A stretch of DNA of 64,000 bases from Lachnospiraceae bacterium. GTDB taxonomy: Bacteria; Bacillota; Clostridia; Lachnospirales; Lachnospiraceae. Below are positions 47,805 through 56,196 of this stretch, one piece after another. The notes below the pieces were generated by a model. That model worked only from the letters and a program-made list of their open reading frames with translations. It was not told the DNA's origin and ran no database searches. The stretch spans positions 1-64,000 of the forward strand of contig JAJQFS010000005.1 in the NCBI GenBank assembly GCA_021200995.1. Direction: 5' to 3'. How positions within the stretch are numbered: the first letter of the stretch is position 1; each line of letters starts with the position of its first letter. The translations under genes and the position numbers were made by a program.

Positions 47805-49403
47805 TCATTCTGACAGCTCTCCCAGCTTGACCACAATCACATCGTCCAGAATCACAATTGAGCCGTCGTCCGGATAAGAAGGCATGTCATCCAGAACCTC
47901 CTGATACTCTGTGATAATCGCGGCGCCGTCCGTCTCATTTAAGGTGACGCCCAGATAGATGCGGAAAATATTCTGGCGGATCAGCGGAGAGTTGATGGCA
48001 TTGGCCACGTCAATGGTGCCGGTCATATTGCTGACCATACGGACTTCCCAGATATTGCGGTTCACGACATCATCATACATGCCGTAAAAGAGTACCTCTT
48101 TGTCCTCACTGTAGTCTTCCGTGCTCTGGATGCGTGTGTTGAGCGTCTCCATGAAGGTGTAGATCTCGCTGTTGGCCAGCTCCAGATTCAGATAATAAAG
48201 GTTCGCCAGACGCACATAGAAAAAGATGACCAGCACAAGTGCCAGCAGATAGACATAACGGGCCGCCCCGGCTATCAGCGCCTTCAAACTCTCACCGGTC
48301 ACCTGGTCCAGGAACACAAAGGGGAGCAGGAACACCAGCACCACAGAGTAGCACATCATCGTGTGGACATTGGAGGCATCATTGCTCATAATATAAATGG
48401 AGTTCACCGCCAGCGGAAAAATGAGGGTAAAAACAGCCATCGCGACAGTCTTGAAGACATACTTACGGTTCTGAATAAAGGACAGAATAAAGAAAATGAC
48501 TGTCAGAATATAACCCGCGGCAATCACGGCCCGGATGATCCCATAAGACGTGACGTCCAGATAATTCTCCGTCATCAGTTTGAAGAACCAGCCATAAGCG
48601 GTACTGATAATAGAAGGAATCTGCGACAGGCTGATCTGCCCCATCTGGCTCATGCCCTGATAGCTGGCAAGTTCCACGTTCTGAATTTTCAGCATGATCT
48701 GATTGACGCCCAGATACAAGAGGACGCCGAAAAGCAGGCTGCACAGGCTTTTCAGGGAAATGATAACCAGGCTTCTGACATCCGTGTCATCATTCATACA
48801 AAGGGTAATCAGGTAAAGCAGCAGAAAGCTTGCCAGCAGGCCCCAGTACGCCTGATAAATCCCCAGCGAACAACAGATCAGCAGAATGGAAAAAAGAAAG
48901 CCATATCGATAGTTGATCAGCACATGATACGCGATGGCCATAAAGAGAATCGCCAGCGCATAAAAGGGCACGGTAAACATAAAGCCCATCGTGCAGGTCA
49001 CGGTAGGAAACGACACAAACAGCGCAGCAAAAATACGCTTCACCCACCGGCTTTGAAACGAAAATGGTTTTAAAAAAACAGTGATGCTGAGCCCCAGTAA
49101 AATGATGAAAAAAGCGCCGTTTAAAAAAGGAGTGCTGTAGACGCCGTCGATGCGGAACATGAAATTGCCCATCAGCGCCAGAAGCCACCGCCCCAGCGTA
49201 TATCCCAGGCCATAATGAAACATGGAAATATAATCATCAATATTGGCCAGTTTATTGGTCAGCATGTAGCCGTGCGCCAGAAGGCCCACCAGAATGGCGG
49301 TGATGAAGACGTCCTTTTCCTGAAGCCATTCCTGTGTTTTGTGCTCTGTCTTTTCCTGTATCTGCCGCAGTTTTTTACAACACTGAGATGTGTTGAATTT
49401 CAT
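47805..49403 (-). CDS. Glucos_trans_II family membrane protein
   Basis: A 532-residue polytopic membrane protein matching the glucosyltransferase GtrII-type domain (PF14264-like). An N-terminal amphipathic stretch leads to about 11 TM segments; KLANIDDYISMFHYGLGYTLGRW is the typical lipid-linked glucosyltransferase acidic loop following TM1. The last 110 residues form a soluble extracytoplasmic domain. It probably glucosylates a surface polymer using a lipid-linked donor. Own promoter upstream. Confidence 0.8.
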   Translation of the reverse strand: MKFNTSQCCKKLRQIQEKTEHKTQEWLQEKDVFITAILVGLLAHGYMLTNKLANIDDYISMFHYGLGYTLGRWLLALMGNFMFRIDGVYSTPFLNGAFFIILLGLSITVFLKPFSFQSRWVKRIFAALFVSFPTVTCTMGFMFTVPFYALAILFMAIAYHVLINYRYGFLFSILLICCSLGIYQAYWGLLASFLLLYLITLCMNDDTDVRSLVIISLKSLCSLLFGVLLYLGVNQIMLKIQNVELASYQGMSQMGQISLSQIPSIISTAYGWFFKLMTENYLDVTSYGIIRAVIAAGYILTVIFFILSFIQNRKYVFKTVAMAVFTLIFPLAVNSIYIMSNDASNVHTMMCYSVVLVFLLPFVFLDQVTGESLKALIAGAARYVYLLALVLVIFFYVRLANLYYLNLELANSEIYTFMETLNTRIQSTEDYSEDKEVLFYGMYDDVVNRNIWEVRMVSNMTGTIDVANAINSPLIRQNIFRIYLGVTLNETDGAAIITEYQEVLDDMPSYPDDGSIVILDDVIVVKLGELSE

Positions 49404-49454
49404 TTCGGATTTCCTTTGCGCTCTTTATATATCATTTTTTATTCTTTTGCCGCG

Positions 49455-49483
49455 ATTATACTATATGCTTCTGAGAGTTACAA
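49455..49483 (-). promoter_or_regulatory. Promoter of the Glucos_trans_II gene
   Basis: Minus-strand TTGTAA (49478-49483), 17 nt, TATAAT (49455-49460). Leader of about 45 nt. Confidence 0.6.
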
Positions 49484-49520
49484 GACATCATTTTCTGTGC
49501 CGGCCCTTTCATGGGGAATA

Positions 49521-50048
49521 TCATTTCCTTGAACCGTTTCCCTCACGTCCATTCACATTTCCACGTGCGGAAAGCGCTCTGATACACAGCCCGCTGATAA
49601 TCCCCACCACAAGTCCCGCCGCCGCACCCAGCAAAATCAGATACGGCAGGTAATACAAGACCGCCGTCGTCCGCATCACAGCCACTGCTGCCGCAAGCTG
49701 CCCCAGATTGTGGCATACGCCTCCGGCAATACTGACGCCCGCAATTCCAAAGCGATCTGTTTTTTTCAGTAAGGTCATGACGCCAAAGCTGAACAGCCCT
49801 CCGGCCAGGCCAAAGAGCAGAGCTGTCAGGTTGCCAAAGGTAAAGCCCACCAGAATAATACGAACCAAATTGATCAACAGCGCATCACCTGCTCCCACGC
49901 AGTACAGCGCCGTCACGATCACAATATTGGCAAACCCCGGCTTCGCCCCCGGAATCATGAGAAACTCCGGAAGCAGCCACTCGATATAGCTGAATACAAA
50001 GGCCAGCGCGAGCAGCAGACCATTTGTTGTCAGTCGGCGGATATTCAT
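49521..50048 (-). CDS. Gx transporter family protein
   Basis: A 175-residue membrane protein of the PF07456 family (once annotated heptaprenyl diphosphate synthase component I). About five TM segments; family blocks FVFSYIEWLLPEFLMIPGAKPGFANIVIV and GGVCHNLGQLAAA are present. In Clostridia it commonly travels with the NusG-II protein and ApbE beside rnf genes, suggesting a role in Rnf or flavin biogenesis, or precursor uptake (ECF S-like fold). Here a BrnTA pair separates it from NusG-II. Confidence 0.8.
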   Translation of the reverse strand: MNIRRLTTNGLLLALAFVFSYIEWLLPEFLMIPGAKPGFANIVIVTALYCVGAGDALLINLVRIILVGFTFGNLTALLFGLAGGLFSFGVMTLLKKTDRFGIAGVSIAGGVCHNLGQLAAAVAVMRTTAVLYYLPYLILLGAAAGLVVGIISGLCIRALSARGNVNGREGNGSRK

Positions 50049-50074
50049 GGGGTTCCCTCCATTCCTGAAAGCAT

Positions 50075-50383
50075 TTACAGGAAATGTTTAATGGTCTCTT
50101 TGTCAGCCAGAGCGTTCTCCAGTATCCGGCTCAAAACTGACGTATAACCCTTTCCAAGAGATTTGGCTGTTTTCAATGCCTGTGGAGAAAGGCGCAAGGT
50201 CACTGTCTGTTTCCTTCTCTCTTCCTGCCTGTCCTTCGCAATACGTGAAAACTGCAACAATTCTTCATCCGTAAGTTCACGGCAGTCCTCGTCCGGCGTA
50301 ACAGGGCGGTCAGATGCCTCCTGCAGCATCTTTAATTGTTCTTTTGTCGGTTTTTCTGTGACATCAATATTCATTTTCACCAT
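50075..50383 (-). CDS. brnA: BrnA-type antitoxin
   Basis: A 102-residue antitoxin. The N-terminal half is acidic; the C-terminal half carries a ribbon-helix-helix-like segment (KQTVTLRLSPQALKTAKSLG) used for DNA binding and autorepression. It overlaps the toxin gene by 20 nt, and AAGGAGG lies 9 nt before ATG 50383. It neutralises BrnT and should repress the pair. Confidence 0.8.
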   Translation of the reverse strand: MVKMNIDVTEKPTKEQLKMLQEASDRPVTPDEDCRELTDEELLQFSRIAKDRQEERRKQTVTLRLSPQALKTAKSLGKGYTSVLSRILENALADKETIKHFL

Positions 50384-50651
50384 GATAATATGCCTCCTTT
50401 TCCCTCTCGGTCGCTAACCTTGCGGATATAATCCTGACAGTATAATTTCTTTCTGTATGTACTACCATCACAACAACCGCCGTACCGTTAATCAGCCCTA
50501 TTGTAATATATCGGTCTTCATATATAGAATGAAGCACATCATATTTTTCTATCCTCCTGCTGTCTCCGAAAACAAGAGCAGCCGTCCGGAAATCTATACC
50601 ATGTTTTTCAATATTGCTTTTTTCTTTCTCTTCATCCCACTCAAATTGCAT
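50364..50651 (-). CDS. brnT: BrnT-type ribonuclease toxin
   Basis: A 95-residue DUF497 protein. Diagnostic pattern FEWDEEKEKSNIEKHGIDF at the N-terminus, then DRYITIGLINGTAVVVMVVHTER and IRIISARLATEREKEAY, the RelE-like fold with the active-site His/Arg/Glu positions. It cleaves RNA and slows growth when free. Toxin precedes antitoxin, the usual brnTA order. RBS GGGAGG before ATG 50651. Confidence 0.88.
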   Translation of the reverse strand: MQFEWDEEKEKSNIEKHGIDFRTAALVFGDSRRIEKYDVLHSIYEDRYITIGLINGTAVVVMVVHTERNYTVRIISARLATEREKEAYYHGENEY

Positions 50652-50666
50652 ATTTTCCTCCCATAT

Positions 50667-50715
50667 ATTATATTTAATTGCAACATAAAATGCAACACAA
50701 AATGTGTTACATTTT
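50667..50715 (-). promoter_or_regulatory. brnTA promoter with autoregulatory palindrome
   Basis: Minus-strand TTGCAT (50690-50695), 17 nt, TATAAT (50667-50672). Overlapping the -35 is an inverted repeat with 13-nt arms AAAATGCAACACA and TGTGTTACATTTT around AAA (one mismatch), and a third half-site TGTTGCAATT further in. This fits repression by BrnA. Confidence 0.65.
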
Positions 50716-50744
50716 ATCTTTCGTATATTGGCTTCTTATGAATT

Positions 50745-51107
50745 TCATTGCCCGCTCACAATCATCACAATCACCTGATGAGGCAGACAGGCGATAGGCA
50801 CGCCAACCTGCGTAATTTTTCCCTGGCGGACGCAGTTTTGGTTGGGGCAGTCAGCTTCGGACATATAAACGCTGCCATCCTCGATGACGACAACATTGTG
50901 CATGCCCTCCTGGTCGATGCTGTAAGTTGTGTTTTCACTTAACGGAAGGCGGGCGACTTCTTCCCCGGCGACTTCGATTACGGCATAGTATTGAGTTTCT
51001 GCGGTTTCTGAAGCACTTTGTGTATGCCTCAGGAACAGGAAGCAGATGAGAGCGACCGCGGCCGCTAAAATAAACAGTGCAATATCTGTTTTCTTAGCTA
51101 TTTTCAA
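50745..51107 (-). CDS. NusG domain II-containing protein
   Basis: A 120-residue protein: N-terminal TM anchor (ALFILAAAVALICFLFL), then a soluble NusG-II fold (YYAVIEVAGEEVARLPLSENTTY, SVYMSEADCPNQNCVRQGKI, CLPHQVIVMIV). The CPNQNC pattern is a conserved Cys pair in this family. It regularly accompanies rnf and apbE; probable membrane assembly factor. RBS is not obvious within the window's upstream stretch, but start 51107 fits the TM anchor. Confidence 0.8.
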   Translation of the reverse strand: MKIAKKTDIALFILAAAVALICFLFLRHTQSASETAETQYYAVIEVAGEEVARLPLSENTTYSIDQEGMHNVVVIEDGSVYMSEADCPNQNCVRQGKITQVGVPIACLPHQVIVMIVSGQ

Positions 51108-51173
51108 TGTTGCACCACCTTGTCACCCACGCACCATCCTGATTTCCGTTAAGAAATCCTGACACATTTTCTT

Positions 51174-52364
51174 TTATGTGTCGCTCTCACTCCAAACTAT
51201 CACCGTCCCATCCTCCAGCACCAGGATCACCTGTGAAAGCACGTCATAATTCTCATCCACTTTCAGCCGCCGCCAAAGATCTTCTGCGCTCTCCTGTGTC
51301 CCTGCCAGGACAAACATGGTGGACAGCGCATCGCTGTGCCAGGCCGCCGCGCTGTCCGGATAATCGGAAGTGTCCATCACCACGGTTGCGCTGACGATCT
51401 CCGTATCCGCCGGGTATCCTGTAGCGGGGTCAATAATGTGGTGATACCAGACGCCGTCCACCTCCTGCCCTCTCTCGTAAATACCGGAGGTTACCACATA
51501 GCCGTCACTCAGGGACACAGTGCCCGCGTAGTTCTCAGAGAGAGGATTTGTAACAGCTACCGTATAGCCTTCCTCCCCGCCCATGACAAAGACATTGCCG
51601 CCGAGATTAACAATCACATGCGTCAGACCATGCTCCGTAAAATACTGCCGCAGGACTTCACACATATAGCCTTTGGCGATACTTCCAAAATTCAGCTGCT
51701 GCCCTTCACCAAGCGTCAGGGTATTGCCCGACAGAGACACTCGGTTGCTGCCCACGAGTGACATTGCCTGTGCAATCTGTTCCACTGACGGAACTGTAAA
51801 GTCCTCGTCCGTCACATTCCAGAGGTCGGACAGAGGCGTGATGGTCAGATCGAAGAAGCCGCCGGAGAGTTCATAATCATACAGGCCCGCTTCGATCAGA
51901 TCGCGGCAAATGTCAGAAATCTCATAAGTATACTCCGCCATCACAGCGGCTTCTGATTCTCCCCCGGTTGTTGCATCATCGTCTGTTTCGTCTGCTTCTT
52001 CATCAGCTGCCCCATCCGGTTCTTCTTCGGATATTGCCTGCCTCTGCGCGGCATTGATCGCGCCAATCTCACTATTCTCATCAAAGCGGTCCAGATATTT
52101 CGCCTCATATTCCTGGCATAAGAGCAAAGCGTCCTCCAGAATCTGAGAAGTTTCATCGCTTTCCGCCTGAGAGGTATATGCGGTCAGGGTGATGACCGTA
52201 TCAAAGCAGTAACCGGTTTTGTAGACAGTGATTTCTGTGTCAGAGGTTACGCCGGTGCCGCTGTTTTTCCAAACCATCCAAAACGTAATCAGCAGGGATA
52301 AAACCAGCAGCATAATCAGCAGAACAGGCAAAATTTTCAGGCGAAGAATCCGTTTTCTGTCCAT
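51174..52364 (-). CDS. apbE: FAD:protein FMN transferase (ApbE)
   Basis: A 396-residue membrane-anchored enzyme that attaches FMN covalently to Thr in RnfG and RnfD. An N-terminal TM anchor (ILPVLLIMLLVLSLLITFWMVW) is followed by GYCFDTVITLTAY, a long acidic insert (EEEADETDDDATTGGESEA), and GSIAKGYMCEVLR, NLGGNVFVMGG, HHIIDPATGYPAD, the family blocks. The start overlaps the rnfB stop by one base (TGATG), so translation is coupled. The acidic insert is unusual. Confidence 0.9.
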   Translation of the reverse strand: MDRKRILRLKILPVLLIMLLVLSLLITFWMVWKNSGTGVTSDTEITVYKTGYCFDTVITLTAYTSQAESDETSQILEDALLLCQEYEAKYLDRFDENSEIGAINAAQRQAISEEEPDGAADEEADETDDDATTGGESEAAVMAEYTYEISDICRDLIEAGLYDYELSGGFFDLTITPLSDLWNVTDEDFTVPSVEQIAQAMSLVGSNRVSLSGNTLTLGEGQQLNFGSIAKGYMCEVLRQYFTEHGLTHVIVNLGGNVFVMGGEEGYTVAVTNPLSENYAGTVSLSDGYVVTSGIYERGQEVDGVWYHHIIDPATGYPADTEIVSATVVMDTSDYPDSAAAWHSDALSTMFVLAGTQESAEDLWRRLKVDENYDVLSQVILVLEDGTVIVWSESDT

Positions 52365-53176
52365 CAGCCTGCCTGCGCGTCCTTCTTCTGAATAGAATGT
52401 GCCGGACACTTCTCCACGCAGGCCCCGCAGCCCGTACACAGGCTGTAGTCGATCACCGCCAGGCCATTGTCCATCTTCGCCGCGCCACTCGGGCAGACTC
52501 TCGTGCAGAGCGTGCAGCCCCTGCATCCAACATCGCAGGCCGCCATGACCGTTCTCGCCATGTCATGGGAGGAGCAGCGCACTCTGACAGGCGCGCTCTT
52601 TGGTATCAGGGAAATCAGGTGCTTCGGGCAGGCTGCCACGCACTTGCCGCAGGCCTTACATTTGTCCTCATCCACCACCGCGACGCCCTGCACCACATGG
52701 ATAGCGTCAAAGGGACAGGCTTTGACGCAGCTGCCAAGACCCAGGCAGCCATAGGCGCAGAGCTTGTCTCCGCCGCCCGGCGCCACAGCGGCGGCCTTAC
52801 AGTCCGCCTTCCCGTAATATTCATATTTCACGCGCGTCACAGTGCAGTCTCCGGCGCAGGCCACAAAGGCGACCTTCTGCTCGCCGGCCTGAGCCTCCAC
52901 GCCCATAATCCGCGCGATCTCATCTGCCGCCGCGGCACCGCCCACGGGGCAGGCGTTCACCGGCGCGTTTCCTTCCGCAATTGCTTTAGCCAGGCCGTCA
53001 CAGCCCGCGTAACCGCAGCCGCCGCAGTTGTTGCCCGGCAGCGCCGCGCGCACGGCTGCCTCCGTCTCATTTTCCTCCACCGCGAATTTTTTGCCGGCCA
53101 GGCAGAGTAGGACGCCGATCAACAGCCCTACCGCGCCTACCAAAACCGCAGACAGAATGATTGTCGTCACATCCAT
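52364..53176 (-). CDS. rnfB: Rnf complex iron-sulfur subunit RnfB
   Basis: A 270-residue subunit. TM anchor at the N-terminus, then the RnfB-type cluster motif GNNCGGCGYAGCDGLA, followed by four ferredoxin-type [4Fe-4S] motifs (CLGLGSCVKACPFDA, CKACGKCVAACP, CRGCTLCTRVCP, CTGCGACVEKCP). It accepts electrons from reduced ferredoxin. ATG 53176 has GGGTG 6 nt upstream; GTG 53185 is a possible alternative start. Confidence 0.92.
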   Translation of the reverse strand: MDVTTIILSAVLVGAVGLLIGVLLCLAGKKFAVEENETEAAVRAALPGNNCGGCGYAGCDGLAKAIAEGNAPVNACPVGGAAAADEIARIMGVEAQAGEQKVAFVACAGDCTVTRVKYEYYGKADCKAAAVAPGGGDKLCAYGCLGLGSCVKACPFDAIHVVQGVAVVDEDKCKACGKCVAACPKHLISLIPKSAPVRVRCSSHDMARTVMAACDVGCRGCTLCTRVCPSGAAKMDNGLAVIDYSLCTGCGACVEKCPAHSIQKKDAQAG

Positions 53177-53217
53177 CGTATTCACCCAATCCTATCCCTA
53201 AGCTTCCACAGGCTTTT

Positions 53218-53793
53218 TTAAAACAGCCCCGAAAATCCGATAAACGCCATGGCCATCAGCCCCGCTGTAATCAGTACAATCGGCGTTCCCTGAAAGGCCT
53301 TCGGCACATCGCAGCCCTCAATCTTTTCGCGGATGCCCGCCATAATCACAATCGCAACCGTAAAGCCAACAGCTGTGCCAAAACCGTTTAAGATACTGTA
53401 AAGCACATTATAATTTTCCTGCACATTGGTCAGCGCCACACCCAGCACCGCGCAGTTGGTAGTAATGAGGGGCAGGTAGACGCCCAGCGCCTGATACAGG
53501 GCGGGACTGGATTTTTTCAAAAACATTTCCACTAACTGCACCAGCGCCGCGATTACCAGGATAAAAACGATGGTCTCCAGAAATTCCAGGCCGTTCGCCG
53601 CGAGAATATACTGATAAATCAGGCTTGTCACCGCTGAGGACACGGTGATGACCAGAATCACCGCCGCACCCATACTGGCCGCAGTCTTCACTTTTTTGCT
53701 CACGCCAAGGAACGGACACAGGCCCAGGAACTGGCTTAAGACCACATTTTCCACCAGAGCCGCCGCCAGGACGATCTGTAACATTTCCTTCAT
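53218..53793 (-). CDS. rnfA: Rnf complex membrane subunit RnfA
   Basis: A 191-residue six-TM subunit with the family opening LAAALVENVVLSQFLGLCPFLGVS and YLPLITTNCAVLGVAL, where a Cys pair across the membrane binds an iron-sulfur centre. Starts inside the rnfE stop (ATGA). Part of the ferredoxin:NAD oxidoreductase that builds a sodium or proton gradient. Confidence 0.93.
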   Translation of the reverse strand: MKEMLQIVLAAALVENVVLSQFLGLCPFLGVSKKVKTAASMGAAVILVITVSSAVTSLIYQYILAANGLEFLETIVFILVIAALVQLVEMFLKKSSPALYQALGVYLPLITTNCAVLGVALTNVQENYNVLYSILNGFGTAVGFTVAIVIMAGIREKIEGCDVPKAFQGTPIVLITAGLMAMAFIGFSGLF

Positions 53794-54620
53794 GCCTTCG
53801 TCCCTCCCTTCAACTCCGCGGAGTTAGCCGCTGCTGTCTGTTTTGCCGGTTGATCAGCGGTTTTCACCGAATTTACAGCTGCCTTCCCCGCACTCTCTGT
53901 TAATTTTCCGCGGTTCTCTGCACACACCGCCCCGAAACAGGAGGCACAATTGCCGCCGCAGGCCAGCTCTCCACCATTTGCCGCCGTGCTGTAAGCAGGC
54001 ACTTCCCCTGCCGCTGCCGCTTTCGCCGCCTTATGATTGCGGTACGCGTTCTGCGCCGCAATCAGAAACGCCAGCACGAAAAACGCGCCCGGCGCCATCA
54101 CAAAGAGACTGATGGTGAAATCCTCCGGAATGACCTGTATCGTGCCAAACAGCGTGCCGCTGCCCAAAAGCTCTCTGAAAATTCCAATGCTGGTCAGGCC
54201 CAGCGTAAAGCCGAGTCCCATGCCCAGGCCGTCAAAGGCCGACAGAAGCGGCGGATTTTTGGACGCGTAGCTCTCCGCACGGCCCAGGATGATACAGTTC
54301 ACCACGATCAGCGGAATGTAAATGCCAAGCGCCGAATCCAGTGAGGGAATATACGCTTTCAATAACAGCTGCACGATCGTCACTAACGTCGCCACAATCA
54401 CAATATACGATGGAATTCTGACCTTGTCCGGAATCATTTTCCGCATGGCGGAAATCACGAAATTGGACATCACCAGCACCACCGTGGTCGTCAGTCCCAT
54501 GCCCAGCGCGTTCACCGCCGAGGATGTCACCGCCATGGTGGGACACATGCCCAGCATCAGCACAAAGGTCGGATTTTCCTTAATCAATCCATTATAAATC
54601 CGTTCCGTACACCCTTTCAT
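53790..54620 (-). CDS. rnfE: Rnf complex membrane subunit RnfE with Cys-rich tail
   Basis: A 276-residue subunit. The first 205 residues are the standard six-TM RnfE (NPTFVLMLGMCPTMAVTSSA, IYIPLIVVNCIILGRAE). The remaining 70 residues are an unusual polar tail with CGGNCASCFGAVC, four Cys spaced so as to bind metal or an iron-sulfur cluster, then Ala/Lys-rich repeats. Starts at ATG 54620 overlapping rnfG by 4 nt. Confidence 0.9.
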   Translation of the reverse strand: MKGCTERIYNGLIKENPTFVLMLGMCPTMAVTSSAVNALGMGLTTTVVLVMSNFVISAMRKMIPDKVRIPSYIVIVATLVTIVQLLLKAYIPSLDSALGIYIPLIVVNCIILGRAESYASKNPPLLSAFDGLGMGLGFTLGLTSIGIFRELLGSGTLFGTIQVIPEDFTISLFVMAPGAFFVLAFLIAAQNAYRNHKAAKAAAAGEVPAYSTAANGGELACGGNCASCFGAVCAENRGKLTESAGKAAVNSVKTADQPAKQTAAANSAELKGGTKA

Positions 54621-55243
54621 TCCGACACCTCCTGCAGCGCCCGCACAAAGGCAAGTCCGGCGTTTACGGCTGATGTCACCGCCCTGCTGGTGATCGTCGC
54701 GCTGCTGACAGCCACAATTTCCTCATCCGCGCCGCTTTCGCCCTTCACAACCGTGAAAGCGTCCACAAGCCTGCCCAGGTACTGATCCTTAAACTCCGCC
54801 TTCTGCGCGTTCATGCCCAGACCCGCGGTTTCCTCAATCGAAAGGAACTCCAGTCCCGTCACGCTTCCTTCCGTGTTCATGCCGAGCGCGATTTCAATAT
54901 CGCCGCCGTAGCCGGCATGTGACACGCTTGTCATGACATAACCGATGACCTCGCCTTCAGAATCAAGAGCCGCCATGCATTCGGTGATCTCCACCTTTGT
55001 CAGTCCGGCCTCCTCAAAAATCGTCTCCTGCTCCTGAAGCAGAGTCGTAATGACATCCATCTCCGCAAAGCCTGCCGCGTTCGCGCACACGGTCTGGTAG
55101 GCTTCCTCTTTCTCCTGCTGTTCCCGCAGCTCAATGGGTTCTTTGGTTACCACATATACCGCTCCCAGCAGAAGGCCCGAAATCAGCGTGATCAGAAATA
55201 AGGACAGTGCCGGCGCAAACAGAGATTCATTCTTTTTTGCCAT
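54617..55243 (-). CDS. rnfG: Rnf complex flavoprotein subunit RnfG
   Basis: A 208-residue subunit with one N-terminal TM (LSLFLITLISGLLLGAVYVV) and an FMN-binding domain. The covalent FMN site is in SSATITSRAVTSAV, where ApbE modifies the Thr. Start ATG 55243 with GGGAGGG about 8 nt upstream; it overlaps the rnfD end by 17 nt. Confidence 0.9.
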   Translation of the reverse strand: MAKKNESLFAPALSLFLITLISGLLLGAVYVVTKEPIELREQQEKEEAYQTVCANAAGFAEMDVITTLLQEQETIFEEAGLTKVEITECMAALDSEGEVIGYVMTSVSHAGYGGDIEIALGMNTEGSVTGLEFLSIEETAGLGMNAQKAEFKDQYLGRLVDAFTVVKGESGADEEIVAVSSATITSRAVTSAVNAGLAFVRALQEVSE

Positions 55244-56195
55244 GTTTTCCGCCCTCCCTTCCAAACGCCACCGGCCGGGTCACTTTCTCAATCAGTGGCA
55301 CCAGCAGGTTGCCGATGATAATGGCGTAAGAGACGCCCTCCGCGGAGCTGCCGTACAGTCTGAAAATTGCCGTCAGCACGCCCAGCAGCACACCAAAAAT
55401 CACTTTTCCTTTTTCTGTGATGGGGCTGGTCACATAGTCCGTCGCCATGAAAAACGCGCCCAGCATGAGACCTCCGCTGAAAAGCTGTCCCGCCAGATAC
55501 TGCGCATCCAGATGATTGGGACTGAACAGGATCATCATAATCAGGAAGCTTCCCAGATATGCCAGTGGAATGTGAATTTGAATCACCTTTCTCACCAGCA
55601 GATAAACACCGCCCAGAATTAACAGAAAAGCGCTGGTCTCGCCGATCACGCCCAGGGTCGTCCCCAAGAAGACATCTTTTAAGGAAATAACCCCTTCCTG
55701 CGCAAGCGCAAGCGGCGTCGCGGAAGAAACCGTCTCACTGATTTTTGCCGCCGCAAGGCTTCCGCTTGCCAGGGAGAAATTGGTCATGGAGCCTGCAAAG
55801 GATATGCTTAAGAAAACTCTGCCGCCCAGCGCCGGATTCATGAAGTTCTGTCCAATGCCGCCGTAGAGCTGCTTCACCACAATAATGGCAAAAGCCGCGC
55901 CCAGCAGCGCTTTCCAGACCGGGAACTGGGACGGCAGGTTCATGGCAAGCAAAAGCCCTGTCACCGCCGCGCTGCCGTCAAAAGCGGTAATTTCCTTTTT
56001 CATGCATTTCTGAAATATGTACTCAAAGGCCACGGCTGCCGCCACGCAGACGACCTCCAGCAAAAGCGCGTGCCAGCCGAACCAGACCGCTCCCGCAACA
56101 GCCGCGGGGAGCAGCGCGATAAAGACATCCGTCATCAGCTGCCTGGTTGTCTTTAAATCCCGCACATGCGGCGAAGTGGAAACATGATATGCCAT
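55227..56195 (-). CDS. rnfD: Rnf complex membrane subunit RnfD
   Basis: A 322-residue polytopic subunit of the RnfD/NqrB family with about nine TM segments; GGIGQNFMNPALGGRVFLS and the following SMTNF region hold the covalent FMN threonine. Lies 1 nt after rnfC. Confidence 0.9.
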   Translation of the reverse strand: MAYHVSTSPHVRDLKTTRQLMTDVFIALLPAAVAGAVWFGWHALLLEVVCVAAAVAFEYIFQKCMKKEITAFDGSAAVTGLLLAMNLPSQFPVWKALLGAAFAIIVVKQLYGGIGQNFMNPALGGRVFLSISFAGSMTNFSLASGSLAAAKISETVSSATPLALAQEGVISLKDVFLGTTLGVIGETSAFLLILGGVYLLVRKVIQIHIPLAYLGSFLIMMILFSPNHLDAQYLAGQLFSGGLMLGAFFMATDYVTSPITEKGKVIFGVLLGVLTAIFRLYGSSAEGVSYAIIIGNLLVPLIEKVTRPVAFGREGGKHGKKE

Positions 56196-56196
56196 T

